DNA of 64,000 bases from Melieria omissa. Lineage: Eukaryota > Arthropoda > Insecta > Diptera > Ulidiidae. Shown in pieces: positions 45,101 through 55,805 of the stretch (its first letter is position 1; every line of letters starts with the position of its first letter). The stretch is from positions 97,396,040 to 97,460,039 of the forward strand of contig OZ020269.1 of the NCBI GenBank assembly GCA_963971225.1, in the 5' to 3' direction. The notes below the pieces were generated by a model, which saw only the letters and a list, made by a program, of their open reading frames with translations, ran no database searches and had not been told where the DNA came from. The position numbers were made by a program, and so were the translations under genes.

Positions 45101-48100
45101 GATTTTCGTGCGCTGATATTCGTCGCTGGGCGACAGCGTGGCGCGCATCGTATCGATGATCTCATGAAAAATCGGATGAATGAAGGGCGGCTTAGTGGCA
45201 GTTGACAGTGTGATGGCAGCAATGCCGGCTGCGGTGGCAGCGCCGGTGGTTGCTTCGGTGGCGGCAGTGCCGTTCGATTGTGACTGACTATTGTAGAAAA
45301 CAGCGCGCACAGCATGTTTTGCCTGCTTCACAGTGCCAGAGAGTGCAAAGTCCTTGCAGATTGAGGTCAGATCTTTCATTATAGGCGGATTGACATCGCA
45401 GAGCGGCTTGTAGCGGCCCAGGTGTGTGAGCGACTTCAAAATGTACGGCGCAGCGTACTCTTCGTTGTAGCCCAACAAAGCAATAAGATGACGAAGTGTT
45501 GCGTCGGTGAAGAAGTGAGCAGAGAAAACATATGAGAGCATCTGAAAGTAGAGCGAAATCGAGCATCTTTTACCGTTCAATACAAGTGGCAAGATCGAAC
45601 CAAACAGCTGTCACTTACACTGAGAAATTTAAGTCCACGCTCGCCGGCTTCTTCGCGCGGTATGCCCACTTCTTCCACCATTTTGCCGCGTTGCATACAC
45701 TCCTCGATAAGGCTGCAATATGCGTGAAGGTGTTAAAAAAGTGTATATGACAAGCAGCAGCGATAACTTACCAAATCAGAACTCCTATGGACTCCTTGTC
45801 CACCATCACGGACGCCACGCGCTCGATCAGCATCTTCACCGTGTTGTAGTACACGTTCGTCATGATGGGCGTGCCCAGTTTTTTCAACAACATGGACATG
45901 GTGTCGGCGCACTCCTTGCACGACACATCGCGTTTCAGTATGATTTCCATGCAGCGCAGCAGGCTCGGATCTTTGCGCATGCTTAGGCTAAACGTGGTCA
46001 GATATTCGGACGCCTTCATTGGATCGGGCAGCAATCTGAAATAAAGGCAGCAAAGAAAATTACACACACACTCGAGAGCAGCAACTACAGAAAGCAATCA
46101 ACTAAGAATTTAGGTTTTGGTGCGGCTCACTTGCAAATAATGGCCTGCTTGACGTTCAGCTGATTCTGCAACTTTGGCGTTAACTCTTTGCAGTGATGCA
46201 GCTTCACCCAATCACCGACCGTTTTGCGTGTCTTCATCTGATTCTTTTGCAGCTCAATAAACGCCTTGTTGGCATTTTCGTCCAGTGTGCCCAGCAGATG
46301 ATACAATTTCTTCATGCGTTCCTTTGGCGGCAGCTTGTACGGCACCAAGCACGTGATCAGCAAACGCTCCACCAACAGACGATCCTCTATGCCCGACATG
46401 TAATAGCCGTGCAGGACTTTGTTCTTGATCCAGTCCACTGATTTCTTGGTCTCCGGCGACAAGTCGTTTGGCTCGCACAGTGCCTGCTTGTAAATGAAGG
46501 CCAGTCCGTTCATGGCCTCTTTGCGAATTTTGAACTTCTTGTCCAGTGTGCGCTCGCGCACAAAGTCCAGCAGATCCTCCGACTCGCAGACAATGTTGAA
46601 CTCACGCTTTGCGGTCTCCACAATGGCCATGACGACCTCGTAGCGCACACTCTCGTCCGAGTCGTGCTGACGAGCGCGCAAACAGTCGATTATTTCTTTG
46701 CGCAGATGCGGATGATTGAGCAGGAAGTGCATGGACGATTGCACGCATTTGACGCGTATGGGCGAGGCGATATCGCAAAATCGGCCCAAGAACATGCGCA
46801 GCAGCGCCTGGTGCTTTTTGGAGAGCTGTGAGTCCTTTTCGGAAAACATGCGTGCCAGCAGCGAGACAGCCTCTGCAGCAAAACATTGAACATAGAAGTA
46901 AGAATAGAATAGAATTGATAAGGGTGTATTGCACAGATACCAGGATTGATCTATTGTGCAAACATTACTTTTTAACTAAACAAGAAGATTTTAGAGGCAC
47001 ATTTAATGGTTGCAAGAGAAGCGACAAGTTTGCTAGAATACAGAAGAATTGTGTACCATGACTCGAAGACTGTGTGGTGGATTGGTAGTTCATATAACAA
47101 ATATGAAGCCTGCTACCGCAAATTATTGTTAAAACTAATATCTAAGCACGTTGCTCACACAGCGTGAATTATTATGGGTCGGTAGTGCTCCGTTCAATTA
47201 GGAATTATAAGCTACAAACAAACCATATGTACTACGTACTCATGCGTTCCACTTCATTTGTCGATTTCAGTTTACATTCCAGCTGCGGCAGCACGGAGCA
47301 CAAAATATTGGGACAAATTACATTCAATTCATAGATGAGATCGTAGATTTTGAAGGAAATGGCGATGTTCTTATCGATTGTGTCCATTATAAGCACCTGA
47401 TTGAAGAACTGCAAAAGCGCAAATAAGAGGTTTCATTGAGTTAAATTCACTAAAGCTTAAGTGGCAAATTTGCGGTACATACTAGTTTTATTATTGGCTC
47501 CAGCGCATCGGTGGTTTTCAGTATCAATTGCTCGGCCAAATGGTATGCGTTCCTATTCTGCGACTTGTATGGCTCGACAATGTTGATTAGTATTAAGTCC
47601 AACAGCTGTGTGGTGAAGTTGTCCGCTTCGGTGATAAGTGGACTCAGAATGTCAATCATAAAGTTCTTTACTTTGGTGCTGTGCTCCTCGCTGCAGACAA
47701 CAAAATATAAATTATTTTTCACATTCAAAAGCAGCATTTTGGTTGTACGCACTTGACAATCTTGAAAAACATTGCAAAAAGTTGACAGAAGATCTTCTGG
47801 CATTCCTCAATTTCGAAGCACATATTGAACGACTTGACAAAGGCCAGGTTTTCTAGCAAATAGAAATACCGCTTGAACGAAGCGTCCTTGGGATCCTTCA
47901 GTCCGTGCAGTTGTTTGATGAAAAACATAAAAATCGTCTTGATCTGGTCCTGATCCTTGTATGGTGCCTCGGGCGCATAGACGCGCAGCACGTCCGCTAT
48001 GCAGCAGGCAACTAGCAGCTGCACGTCACGCGACGGATGCTGCAGAAAGTAGTCATCGACCAGATGCAATGCCAATGGTATGTACTGCTGGTAGAAGCCA

Positions 48101-48285
48101 TCATCCTGACCCATGGCCTGCAATGTGTGCGCCAATGTCTGCGAGACGAGACCAAACCGAGATGATAATGGGAATTGCCTATTTAATATATGTGGCAGTT
48201 TTACCTTTAGTCGACGTATAAGCTCATCTGTGCCCAAATCTTCGGTCAGCGGACGACAGCCCGCTGGATAAACAATATCCGTCAT
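42141..48285 (-). CDS. pds5: Sister-chromatid cohesion protein PDS5, 13 exons
   Basis: HEAT-repeat regulator that binds cohesin with Wapl and controls its release and establishment in the nucleus. Exons: 48205-48285, 47753-48138, 47483-47690, 47240-47408, 46131-46872, 45772-46035, 45619-45712, 44663-45541, 44462-44598, 44321-44400, 43920-44191, 43517-43852, 42141-42254. Every phase matches, for about 1,253 residues. The start MTDIVYPAGCRPLTEDLGTD, the motif LGRFCDIASPIRV, the block FVRERTLDKKFKIRKEAMNG, and the late segment PDFMLAFAIPVLVHDPTF align along human PDS5B as I recall it. The C-terminal tail is short (KRTRSGALRT then GKTAS and stop). A strong donor, CAG/GTAAGA at 42157, could instead splice to an unseen final exon. 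Intron 12 carries a Harbinger element. Confidence 0.93.
42619..42762 (+). pseudogene. Harbinger Myb/SANT-like protein, truncated by a stop
   Basis: Reads MVLDFMEENADTAKGFFKGD, then a Lys/Arg-rich helix and LPTKSVTG before TGA. In this family the position after the S-V-x-x motif is normally a conserved Trp followed by KK; here the codon is TGA and AAAAAAGG follows, so a TGG-to-TGA change is likely. The protein normally helps recruit the transposase to DNA ends. Confidence 0.6.
42810..43121 (-). pseudogene. Harbinger transposase, N-terminal remnant
   Basis: The minus-strand frame includes FITKYRLNKAAFNMILTEV and IPPELKLATALQFLAEGGFQ, matching the start of HARBI1/Harbinger transposases (LRFYATGSFQ-type motif). 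The frame ends without the DDE residues. The remainder of the gene has been deleted. Confidence 0.7.
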
Positions 48286-49975
48286 AATTGGCGCCGCTGA
48301 GCAATGCCTTTCGTGTTGACGAGTGAAATGGTCGTTGCTTTAGGGCTGGCAGATTGTCGCTGTAGAGGTCTTTGGCGCGCTATAAGTAAAAAAAAGGAGA
48401 CAAAACGAACACTTGAAAACTGCGTTGAAGATATTTAAGCGGCTTGATAGCGCACGTAGTGACAGCAGTCGGCAAAAGGTTGCAATTCGAGCTGTTCATG
48501 TGATGCAGCTCTGCGTATGACATTACAAAAACAACAAGCTGTCCCAAGTGTAAATAAAATTAAAGCAACAAAAAGGACACGCAAGGTTTAAAGCAAAGTT
48601 GCCATATTACACATAAATTTAATTATTGTAGTCAGCTATACTGCGAATAATTAACAAAATAACATTTTCCAAATTATGACCAATTTTAAGAATTCTTTAC
48701 ATACTTTCGATAAGGCGCGCTGCGTTATGTCAAACGAAACGCCATTGCTGTTTAGGTAAAAAATGTTACTGTACCTATTAAAAGGAAAAAACTTGTCAAA
48801 TGATTTAAGACGTACCAAAGGCCAATCCAATCTTTAAGAATCAAATCAAATTTGGTGTTTAAAATAGCTTTTTCGTTTTTACTTATCACTTATTCCTCAT
48901 TAGTGGTTTCTTTTATTTCATGAAATCCACTAGCTACGTTACTTTTTGACTGAAAACTTACATAGCTGGAAGATAGTCACTGATTTCTTACAACACTAAT
49001 AAATTTGATTGATTAGACAAAATTATCTAGTCAGGTATCACTTTAATGCCAGGTGGCAGCGCGCTCTTTGGAACCAAACACGAAACGACAGAGAACGCAA
49101 GCAAAAAAAACTCCGTTGGAATTGGATCTTTTTTTTTGCACTTCTGCCAAATATCTTTGCAACGCATTTTCGGCCATTTTCAACGCCGCACAGCAAATCG
49201 CAACCAATTCTTTGCCTCTGATAAACAATGCTAAGATGAATTCGCGCTTAACACGGCAGCACAAATACAATTTTCTAATTACCACCGGCTGGCTTGTTTT
49301 TCCAGCTTTTTTCTTTATTTTTTCCTGTCGCCTTCGCTCCCTTCGCTACTTTGCGCTGCTGCTGCCGCAACCGCACTAAGATTCCAATAACTTTTTTTGG
49401 TTTGCCTCGCGCAGCGCTGCACAACACTTTACCGATTAACTAGCATCAAATTGTCACTATATATTGTTTTCGCTTATGTTTAATGCGTTTTATACACATT
49501 TATTGTAATAAAATGCAAGCAATTTCCGCGTAAATACTTCACAAAATCGGTGGTCTCTGCTTTCCCGTATATGTTGCTGCGCCGAACGAAAAAAGCCGAA
49601 CGCCATCTTTTGAGGCGTCGCTATTTGGCAGATTTCCGTTGTAGATGGCACTGGTGGCGGGCATTTTGAAGACATCACATGCAGATGGCGTTGGTAAAGT
49701 GACATCTGTTAGCGATTTCTGAATAATTTGAAATTGCTTGCGAAATTTTCTTTTACATTATTGAATACCTATTACGTTTTTAAGACAAATTTTCTGTAGG
49801 TAACACACTTTTATTTGGTTAATGGTTAAGGTTATTTGTGTAATGTGAATACATACAAATGGTCTTTCAAATATTATTTCTCTCATGTTGTACGCAACAG
49901 TCAAGGTTCTGTTTGTAACAAATATGTAAATGAACAATGAAACAATTACAAAAATCATATTGTTTGGCTAAATAT
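48286..49975. other. pds5 upstream region and spacer to the RDH pair
   Basis: Holds the pds5 promoter and 5'UTR (an untranslated exon with a donor is possible near 48380) and the 3' side of the first RDH gene. Overlapping ORFs at 49009-49379 appear on both strands but match nothing. No repeat pair seen. Confidence 0.35.
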
Positions 49976-52900
49976 TTATAGATCTGTCGACACCACGTTT
50001 GATGGCTTGTCCAAATCCAATTGCACCAGCTTCAGCTTGACCAGCCTGTCAGTTTCATTCCACAACCAGTTGGCTAGTTCGTCGTCTTGCGCCAGCTTTG
50101 AAGGTTCTTTGGGCTTGCAATCGCTGAAATAACTACCACTGACATTATCCAGATCGGGATCCAAAGAGGCATAGATTGTAGTCTGGGCGCCGTTCTTGGT
50201 AGTCTTTATGAAAGGCCACAATAAAACTCTGAAAATAAACCTGAAAGAAACGGGAAGTCGAATAAGTTTCTCAGTTGGTTTAAAATCAATAGAAGGCATA
50301 CATTGTGACGGGGTTTGGCAACATGTACCGTCCTAATTCTGAGTCCACTACGCCAGGATGTAATGCATTTACGGTCACATTGGTGCCTGCAAATTGCAAA
50401 TTGCCATGAAGACATCGAATTTAATTGTGTGCAGTATGAAAAGAATGCGCACCTTTTAGATGTTTTGTCAGCTCACGTACGTACAGGATATTGGCCAATT
50501 TACTTTGGCTGTAGGCTTCGCCGGGGCTATATGAACGTTCACCCATCAAGTCGTCCTTGTTAATTTGGCCCCTTGTGTGCGCTATGCTTGACACAATCAC
50601 AATGCGGCTGGGCTCAGATTGCTAAAGGAAAAAGTTAAGAATAAATAAGTCACAATCCAAATCCCATATTTAATAATATATAAGGTAACCTTTAGCAGAT
50701 CCAAGAGCAAATTTGTTAAGAGGAAGTGGCCAATATGATTTACGCCCAGCTGCATTTCAAAGCCGTCTTCAGTTTTCATATAAGGACAACGCATAACTCC
50801 GGCATTGTTAATGAGAAGACTCAAACGGCTGTGTTCTTTGATAAATCTACAAAAATTTTCATTAATTTCATAGTTTCAAGTTATGAGAAAAAATTATAAT
50901 ATAAAAAATAAATAATGAATGGATTAATGGATAATAAATATAAAACCAAGTCTTACTTATCGGCAAATGCCTTGATTGATTTAAGTGAAGCCAGATCCAG
51001 TTTTTCTGCATAAATATTTGTATTGCCAGTTTCCGCGATAATATCCAAACGTGCCTTCAATGAAAATTAAAAATAATTATTTTAATAAATAGTAAAAACA
51101 ATTAAAAAACCGAATCGTAAATATAACGAAAAAAATATACATTTTTTTATTTGAACGATTGGTAATTTCTTACTTACAATTGTGTATGATGAGATAAGAG
51201 AAGCAAAAAATTGCTATAAATACATAAATGTATAAATTACTATTTACTGTTCACATTTGCAACGAATTTAAATTTTTCGTGACTCAGTGCTTTCTCAAAA
51301 TATCGCATATCGTTTGTTCATTGTTTAGTTTAAGTTGTCAAATTTGCGAATATAGATAAAGAGGATTGTCCAAAAATGATTTTCCTGATAAAAGCAGTCG
51401 AAATGATTGGATGTTACTGACTAATTAGCGCCTAAAGAGAGCAAACAAATAAACACCTATGAGTCATTAAATCATAGAACTAGAATAGAAGGCAACTGAT
51501 TGATTAAAATTTGAGAGCTAATCTAATTTTGTGACCTTGTGGCCTATTATCATTGGTTTCATGACGAGCAAATGTGAAGAAATAAATTGGAAATTGTTTT
51601 AGCATAAAAAAAATTCTTACTAGATTTCTTTATGCCTTAAAAAATTTACAAAAATGTTAATAAAAAATAAAGAAAGAAATTTAAGTTAATTTTCCTTCTT
51701 ATACTTTGTTATATAATATATAGTTGGCCCAAAAGCCAGATTACGGGACTAAGGTCAAGTTTGCTGTAACCAATAGTTTTTTGCGTCGGCATTTTTACAC
51801 GAGTTTGGACTCAGTACATCAGATTGAGAAGTTTTACACAGGTAGATATGTTTAGTTTTAATATTAGCGGGTTGTCATTTGTACTTTCACTATTGTCCGT
51901 AATACAAATGTGTTAATATGTCAACTGTTTACCACCGAATACCGCCTTTCGTAGCAGCTATTCAAAATGTTATTTCAAATCTATATTTCTGATTACAGCC
52001 GTGTCTGGGTATAGTGAACACCATATATAGTGAACACCTCGATATAGTCAACACCCAAATTTTGACATGGAACAAATTTTTGAAAGCCATTTCAAGCAAA
52101 AAGTGTATTTTGAGCAAATAAAACGAGTTTTTGAACAAAAATTATAATCTTGATATAGTGAAAAACCTCAATACTGCGAACAGGCCTTGCAATAATTAGT
52201 TCACTATATCCAGACACGACTGTATATTGATCAGAAATACTCTTTTCTTTGCCGCCCATGTGTCCGTCTGAGCGTTACAAGCCCCATACCACAATGTATG
52301 TTTATAACCCAACTAGTCGGAATGTGGAAACCATTACCTAAAATAGAAAAGAGAGCAGTAAGATACTCCTTTCCATTTTCCCTCCTTTCTATTTATTTAT
52401 TTTCTATTTATAAGATTAACACTCAACGAAAACTTTGTCTTAAGTCTTAATTATCTAATTGCGTGATATTTCCCAATATGCAAAAACAACTTTTTGAACA
52501 AAAATAAAAACCATTACAAAAGGGAGAAGAAAAGTGTCTACCTTCCGACCGACCTAAATATTTATGACTTGATCAACTTATAACCACAGAAACATTCAAA
52601 TATTTGACTTTCATGAAAGGCAAATGGATTATGGTGACCCATGTCAGTTGTAAGGTTTCCTGTCAAATTCACTATTTATCACCTTTCCACATTGCGCTAT
52701 CGATACATGACGCTACCGATTTCATCATTGTTCAGCGTCACTCACCTTCTCGCATTTTTCCATATCACGACAGGCCATGTAAACCGTAGCGCCGCGCTTG
52801 GCCAATTCACGCACTGTCTCTTTGCCGATGCCGGTATTGGCGCCAGTCACAATCGCCACCTTGCCCCTGGCCGATGTGTGTTTGCGATACTTGCCGCCCT

Positions 52901-53040
52901 GCATGTAGTATCTGTTGAGAAAGAGAGAGTCACGTCGACAAACCAAGAAAACACCAGTCAAATACGCACTTGATGAGCAGCAGCAGACCGGTGATGATGG
53001 CGATCCAGCACAACGGCAGCTGTTCACAAATGCAAACCAT
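49976..53040 (-). CDS. Retinol dehydrogenase-like SDR, copy A, seven exons
   Basis: Short-chain dehydrogenase related to RDH11-14: membrane-anchored, NADP-dependent retinal or lipid-aldehyde reduction on ER or mitochondrial membranes. Exons: 52970-53040, 52746-52911, 50957-51054, 50690-50846, 50453-50621, 50302-50386, 49976-50240. The phases match and give 336 residues. The N-terminal anchor is [21 protein letters not shown] (cofactor loop) is at 46-53, NNAG at 125-128, Ser 175/176 in VIVSS, and catalytic Tyr201-x3-Lys205 (YSQSK). All catalytic residues are present. Intron 2 (1.7 kb) contains a palindromic MITE. The paralogue lies 2.8 kb upstream in the same orientation. Confidence 0.93.
51055..52745. 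other. Intron 2 of RDH copy A
   Basis: 1.7-kb AT-rich intron containing the MITE at 51994-52225. No other recognised element. Confidence 0.4.
51994..52225. mobile_element. 230-bp MITE, ends CAGCCGTGTCTGG, TA flank
   Basis: The left end reads TA-CAGCCGTGTCTGGGTATAG and the right end, complemented, CAGTCGTGTCTGGATATAG, with two mismatches. TAGTGAACACC words repeat inside the left arm. Both ends abut TA. It is a non-autonomous Tc1/mariner or pogo-type element, non-coding. Confidence 0.82.
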
Positions 53041-54338
53041 TCTGAGGAATTCGTGTGCAGCAGCTTGAAATTGAAAACTTCAAAATATTGAATGCAAATT
53101 GTCTATGCTTGTTTATCACTGACAATGGCTGAGTGAGCACTGAGCTTAGTTGTTGACGGTAGTTATGCGATGAGAACACAGTAATTTTTCACTTGATTGC
53201 ATGCGACGTGGGTGCATTCCAGACACCGATATTTCACTACGCAGTTTTGATGTTTAGTATTTTTGTAAATAGATATTTACATTGCAATTGCAAATGTATC
53301 GTTTTACTCTTTAGCTAATGCTGCTCTGTTGTTTGTATGTGATTCGGTTGTTTAGAGCGCAACTAGTTAGTCGTTATGTCCCAATTTCCACACAGTATCA
53401 ATTCTTTGCAAAGTTTTATTGATAATTTTTCGAGCGTTTCTATACAGAAAACAGACGTTGAAAAATTGTTTTCTCTTTTCTTACAGACATGTCGCAATAA
53501 TTGGGAGAACAGCATAGGACAGAAAGAAAACAAAATCGTTAGTTTTCAGAGAAACTTTTGAAATGCCCGTTTACATTTTTCATACTAAAAAAAGGCGAAA
53601 ATGATTTGATTTGATTTAGAAAAATAATCAAAAAAAATCACGAAATTGCTTTCAAAAATTTCAACTGCTCGTGTGGAAATGATGACTAACTGCTTAGCTG
53701 GAGCTGTGCCAAAAGCAACCAACTGTCGTCGGTGATATCGTTTTCTCTAACTGGGCTGCTCGCTTTGAAAGAAAATTCATCACAAATCGATAACTATGAA
53801 CATTTTAAAGCTTAAATTATTTTCATGCTGAATGACGGATTTTCCAGTATGCAATGAATAGATAATGCGCTTAGTTAGGCATTATTTCGGTAGACTCAAT
53901 TTAAAAGTAAACATTTATAACTTTTGTTACACTTCAATGCGACGTTGGTGAACGTTTATTAACTTGGTAACACTTATAGATGCGTATTAGAATCAAATTC
54001 TGATGCTAAAGTCAGTTACTTGAAAAATAAAACATTTTATTTACTAATAATTCTAACAAATGTTTGTCCTTTCAACTAATCAAAACAAAAATTAAAAAGT
54101 TTCAAATGGAAACCATAATTTAGTTAATAAAAAACTAGTTCTTTAACTATAATTTTGTTTTAACTTATAAGTACTTAGCTTTAATTTATTATTATAATAG
54201 TCGAATTTTAGGTTTAATTGTCCATATCAGCTTTAGAACATATTGGTATTCTGAGTATTAATTTTATTAAAATCTTGTATTGTTTAAGAATGTTTGCATT
54301 ATTTTCGTAGTTTTCTTTAAAAAATGGCCTTATATTGC
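53041..54338. other. Upstream region of RDH copy A
   Basis: Presumed promoter and 5'UTR of copy A, then AT-rich spacer. The 61-codon frame at 53376-53561 has no family match. Confidence 0.3.
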
Positions 54339-54342
54339 TTAA

Positions 54343-54820
54343 CCCTTTCGGTATAGTGTTGCCATATGGCAACATGCTACTTTGTGGACGTCTGAACCCT
54401 TTGTGGCTTCAAGAATACAATTTTTGTTTGTCTTTAGAATAGTTTGAAGTTTTAGGAAAAATACGAAATTAATAATAAGAAGAAAAGTATATTCGTTTTT
54501 TTAATGGTATATCTTGATATAGTAAAGGAATCAGGAGCAGAAAAATTAGACAACTTTTTATTTAGACGTTTTCTTTCGACTTAGATACTTTTTTTTTAAT
54601 TTTGACTGAAGTCCATGAAGAAATATTCAAATTTTCGTTATGCGTGAAAAGTTTTATGTTTAAGTCATTATTACAGCCACAACGATGTGGTTACTCTCAT
54701 AGAAAAACACTATAAAATACAGGGTCCGAGTATAAAAATTAAAAAATTTCCTATGGAATGTTGCTGATACAACCTAAAACGTAAAATTTAAAATTTTTTT
54801 AAAAATCTGTAGCGAAAGAG
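54343..54820. mobile_element. TTAA-flanked MITE, ends C(C/T)CTTTCG
   Basis: TTAA at 54339-54342 and 54821-54824. The left end is CCCTTTCGGTATAG and the right end, complemented, CTCTTTCGCTACAG, 11 of 14. A perfect palindrome, TGTTGCCATATGGCAACA, lies near the left end at about 54358. It is 478 bases and non-coding. Confidence 0.75.
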
Positions 54821-55060
54821 TTAATGAACTGGAAATTTGGGTAATTTAGTAAGTTGGTATCTGTTCGTGGTAGCAGCGGAATAATGACGAGTTGCTAAAT
54901 TGGGTTAAAAAATTGTTAGAGTTCTATGTTATCATTTAAGTGATCTTTTTGAACACTAATTATCATAATCCCGTCTTCATTGACCCCATTATTGAGTCTG
55001 GAGTGGAACTTTTGTCATACTGAGAAATTGTCAGCTACACCAATTTGGAGCTTTGGAACT

Positions 55061-55408
55061 AATAATAATAATAATAATAATAATTGATTGGTACGACAGC
55101 CCGCTTACGCGAGACTAAGGCCTAGCTTCCCGCAACCACCCGTGTTGTGCGTGTGAATTTTGTACGCGGGTGGAAGGGACCTACAGTTTTAAGCCGGTTC
55201 CGAACGGCAGGTTGGGAGCTTTTTCATAGGCAATTTTTGCTCTCAGAGGTTTGCCATTTCCAGCTGAGAGGACGGCCACCGAAAGAGAAAACGAGTTTCC
55301 CGTTATTTTTTTTTTAGGTGTTACTACATGCAGAATTCGATCTTGCGTCGCTCTGCATGCGACTCGTTGGACCGCGCACTAACCAACTGAGCCACGGCGG
55401 CTGCCGGC
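55061..55408 (-). mobile_element. tRNA-derived SINE, family 2, second copy
   Basis: Reverse copy of the element at 6624-6947. Read on the minus strand it starts GCCGCCGTGGCTCAGTTGGT, contains the same central domain, and ends in a long (ATT)n tail at 55061-55085. The duplication GGAGCTTTGGAACT is at 55047-55060 and 55409-55422. It is the better-preserved copy. Confidence 0.9.
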
Positions 55409-55805
55409 GGAGCTTTGGAACTGGTTTTGCAAAATCATATTATTGTTTCTTGTCACAATGACATTTTAAAAAACTAATCAAGCTGAAAGAGTAATGTCAC
55501 TACTTAAAATTGAAAACTAAGAAGTTAATCCTATTAAAACAGTAACTTATCGAAGACTGTCACTTGCGCTGACTTGCATTGACTTGCAATATTAAATGCA
55601 TAATAACTTGCAAGAAAAATCTTACTAACACAAACCTTTTTTGTTACAAAATATTACTTTACATTTTATTTTACATATTCAAACATTTTTCGTTGCACAA
55701 AATTTTTTTTTAAATTTCACCAGAAATGTAACTCATTTACTGACTTTGCTTACACATAGTTCATTTTAATGCACCAAGGACCCTATCACAAATGGCTATT
55801 CATAT

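Noticed and set aside
49009..49379. Several overlapping ORFs upstream of pds5
   Set aside because: Mutually overlapping on both strands, no recognisable domain, and located where the pds5 promoter and 5'UTR are expected.
53376..53561. 61-codon plus-strand ORF
   Set aside because: Short, no domain, no splice partner; likely chance in the upstream region of RDH copy A.
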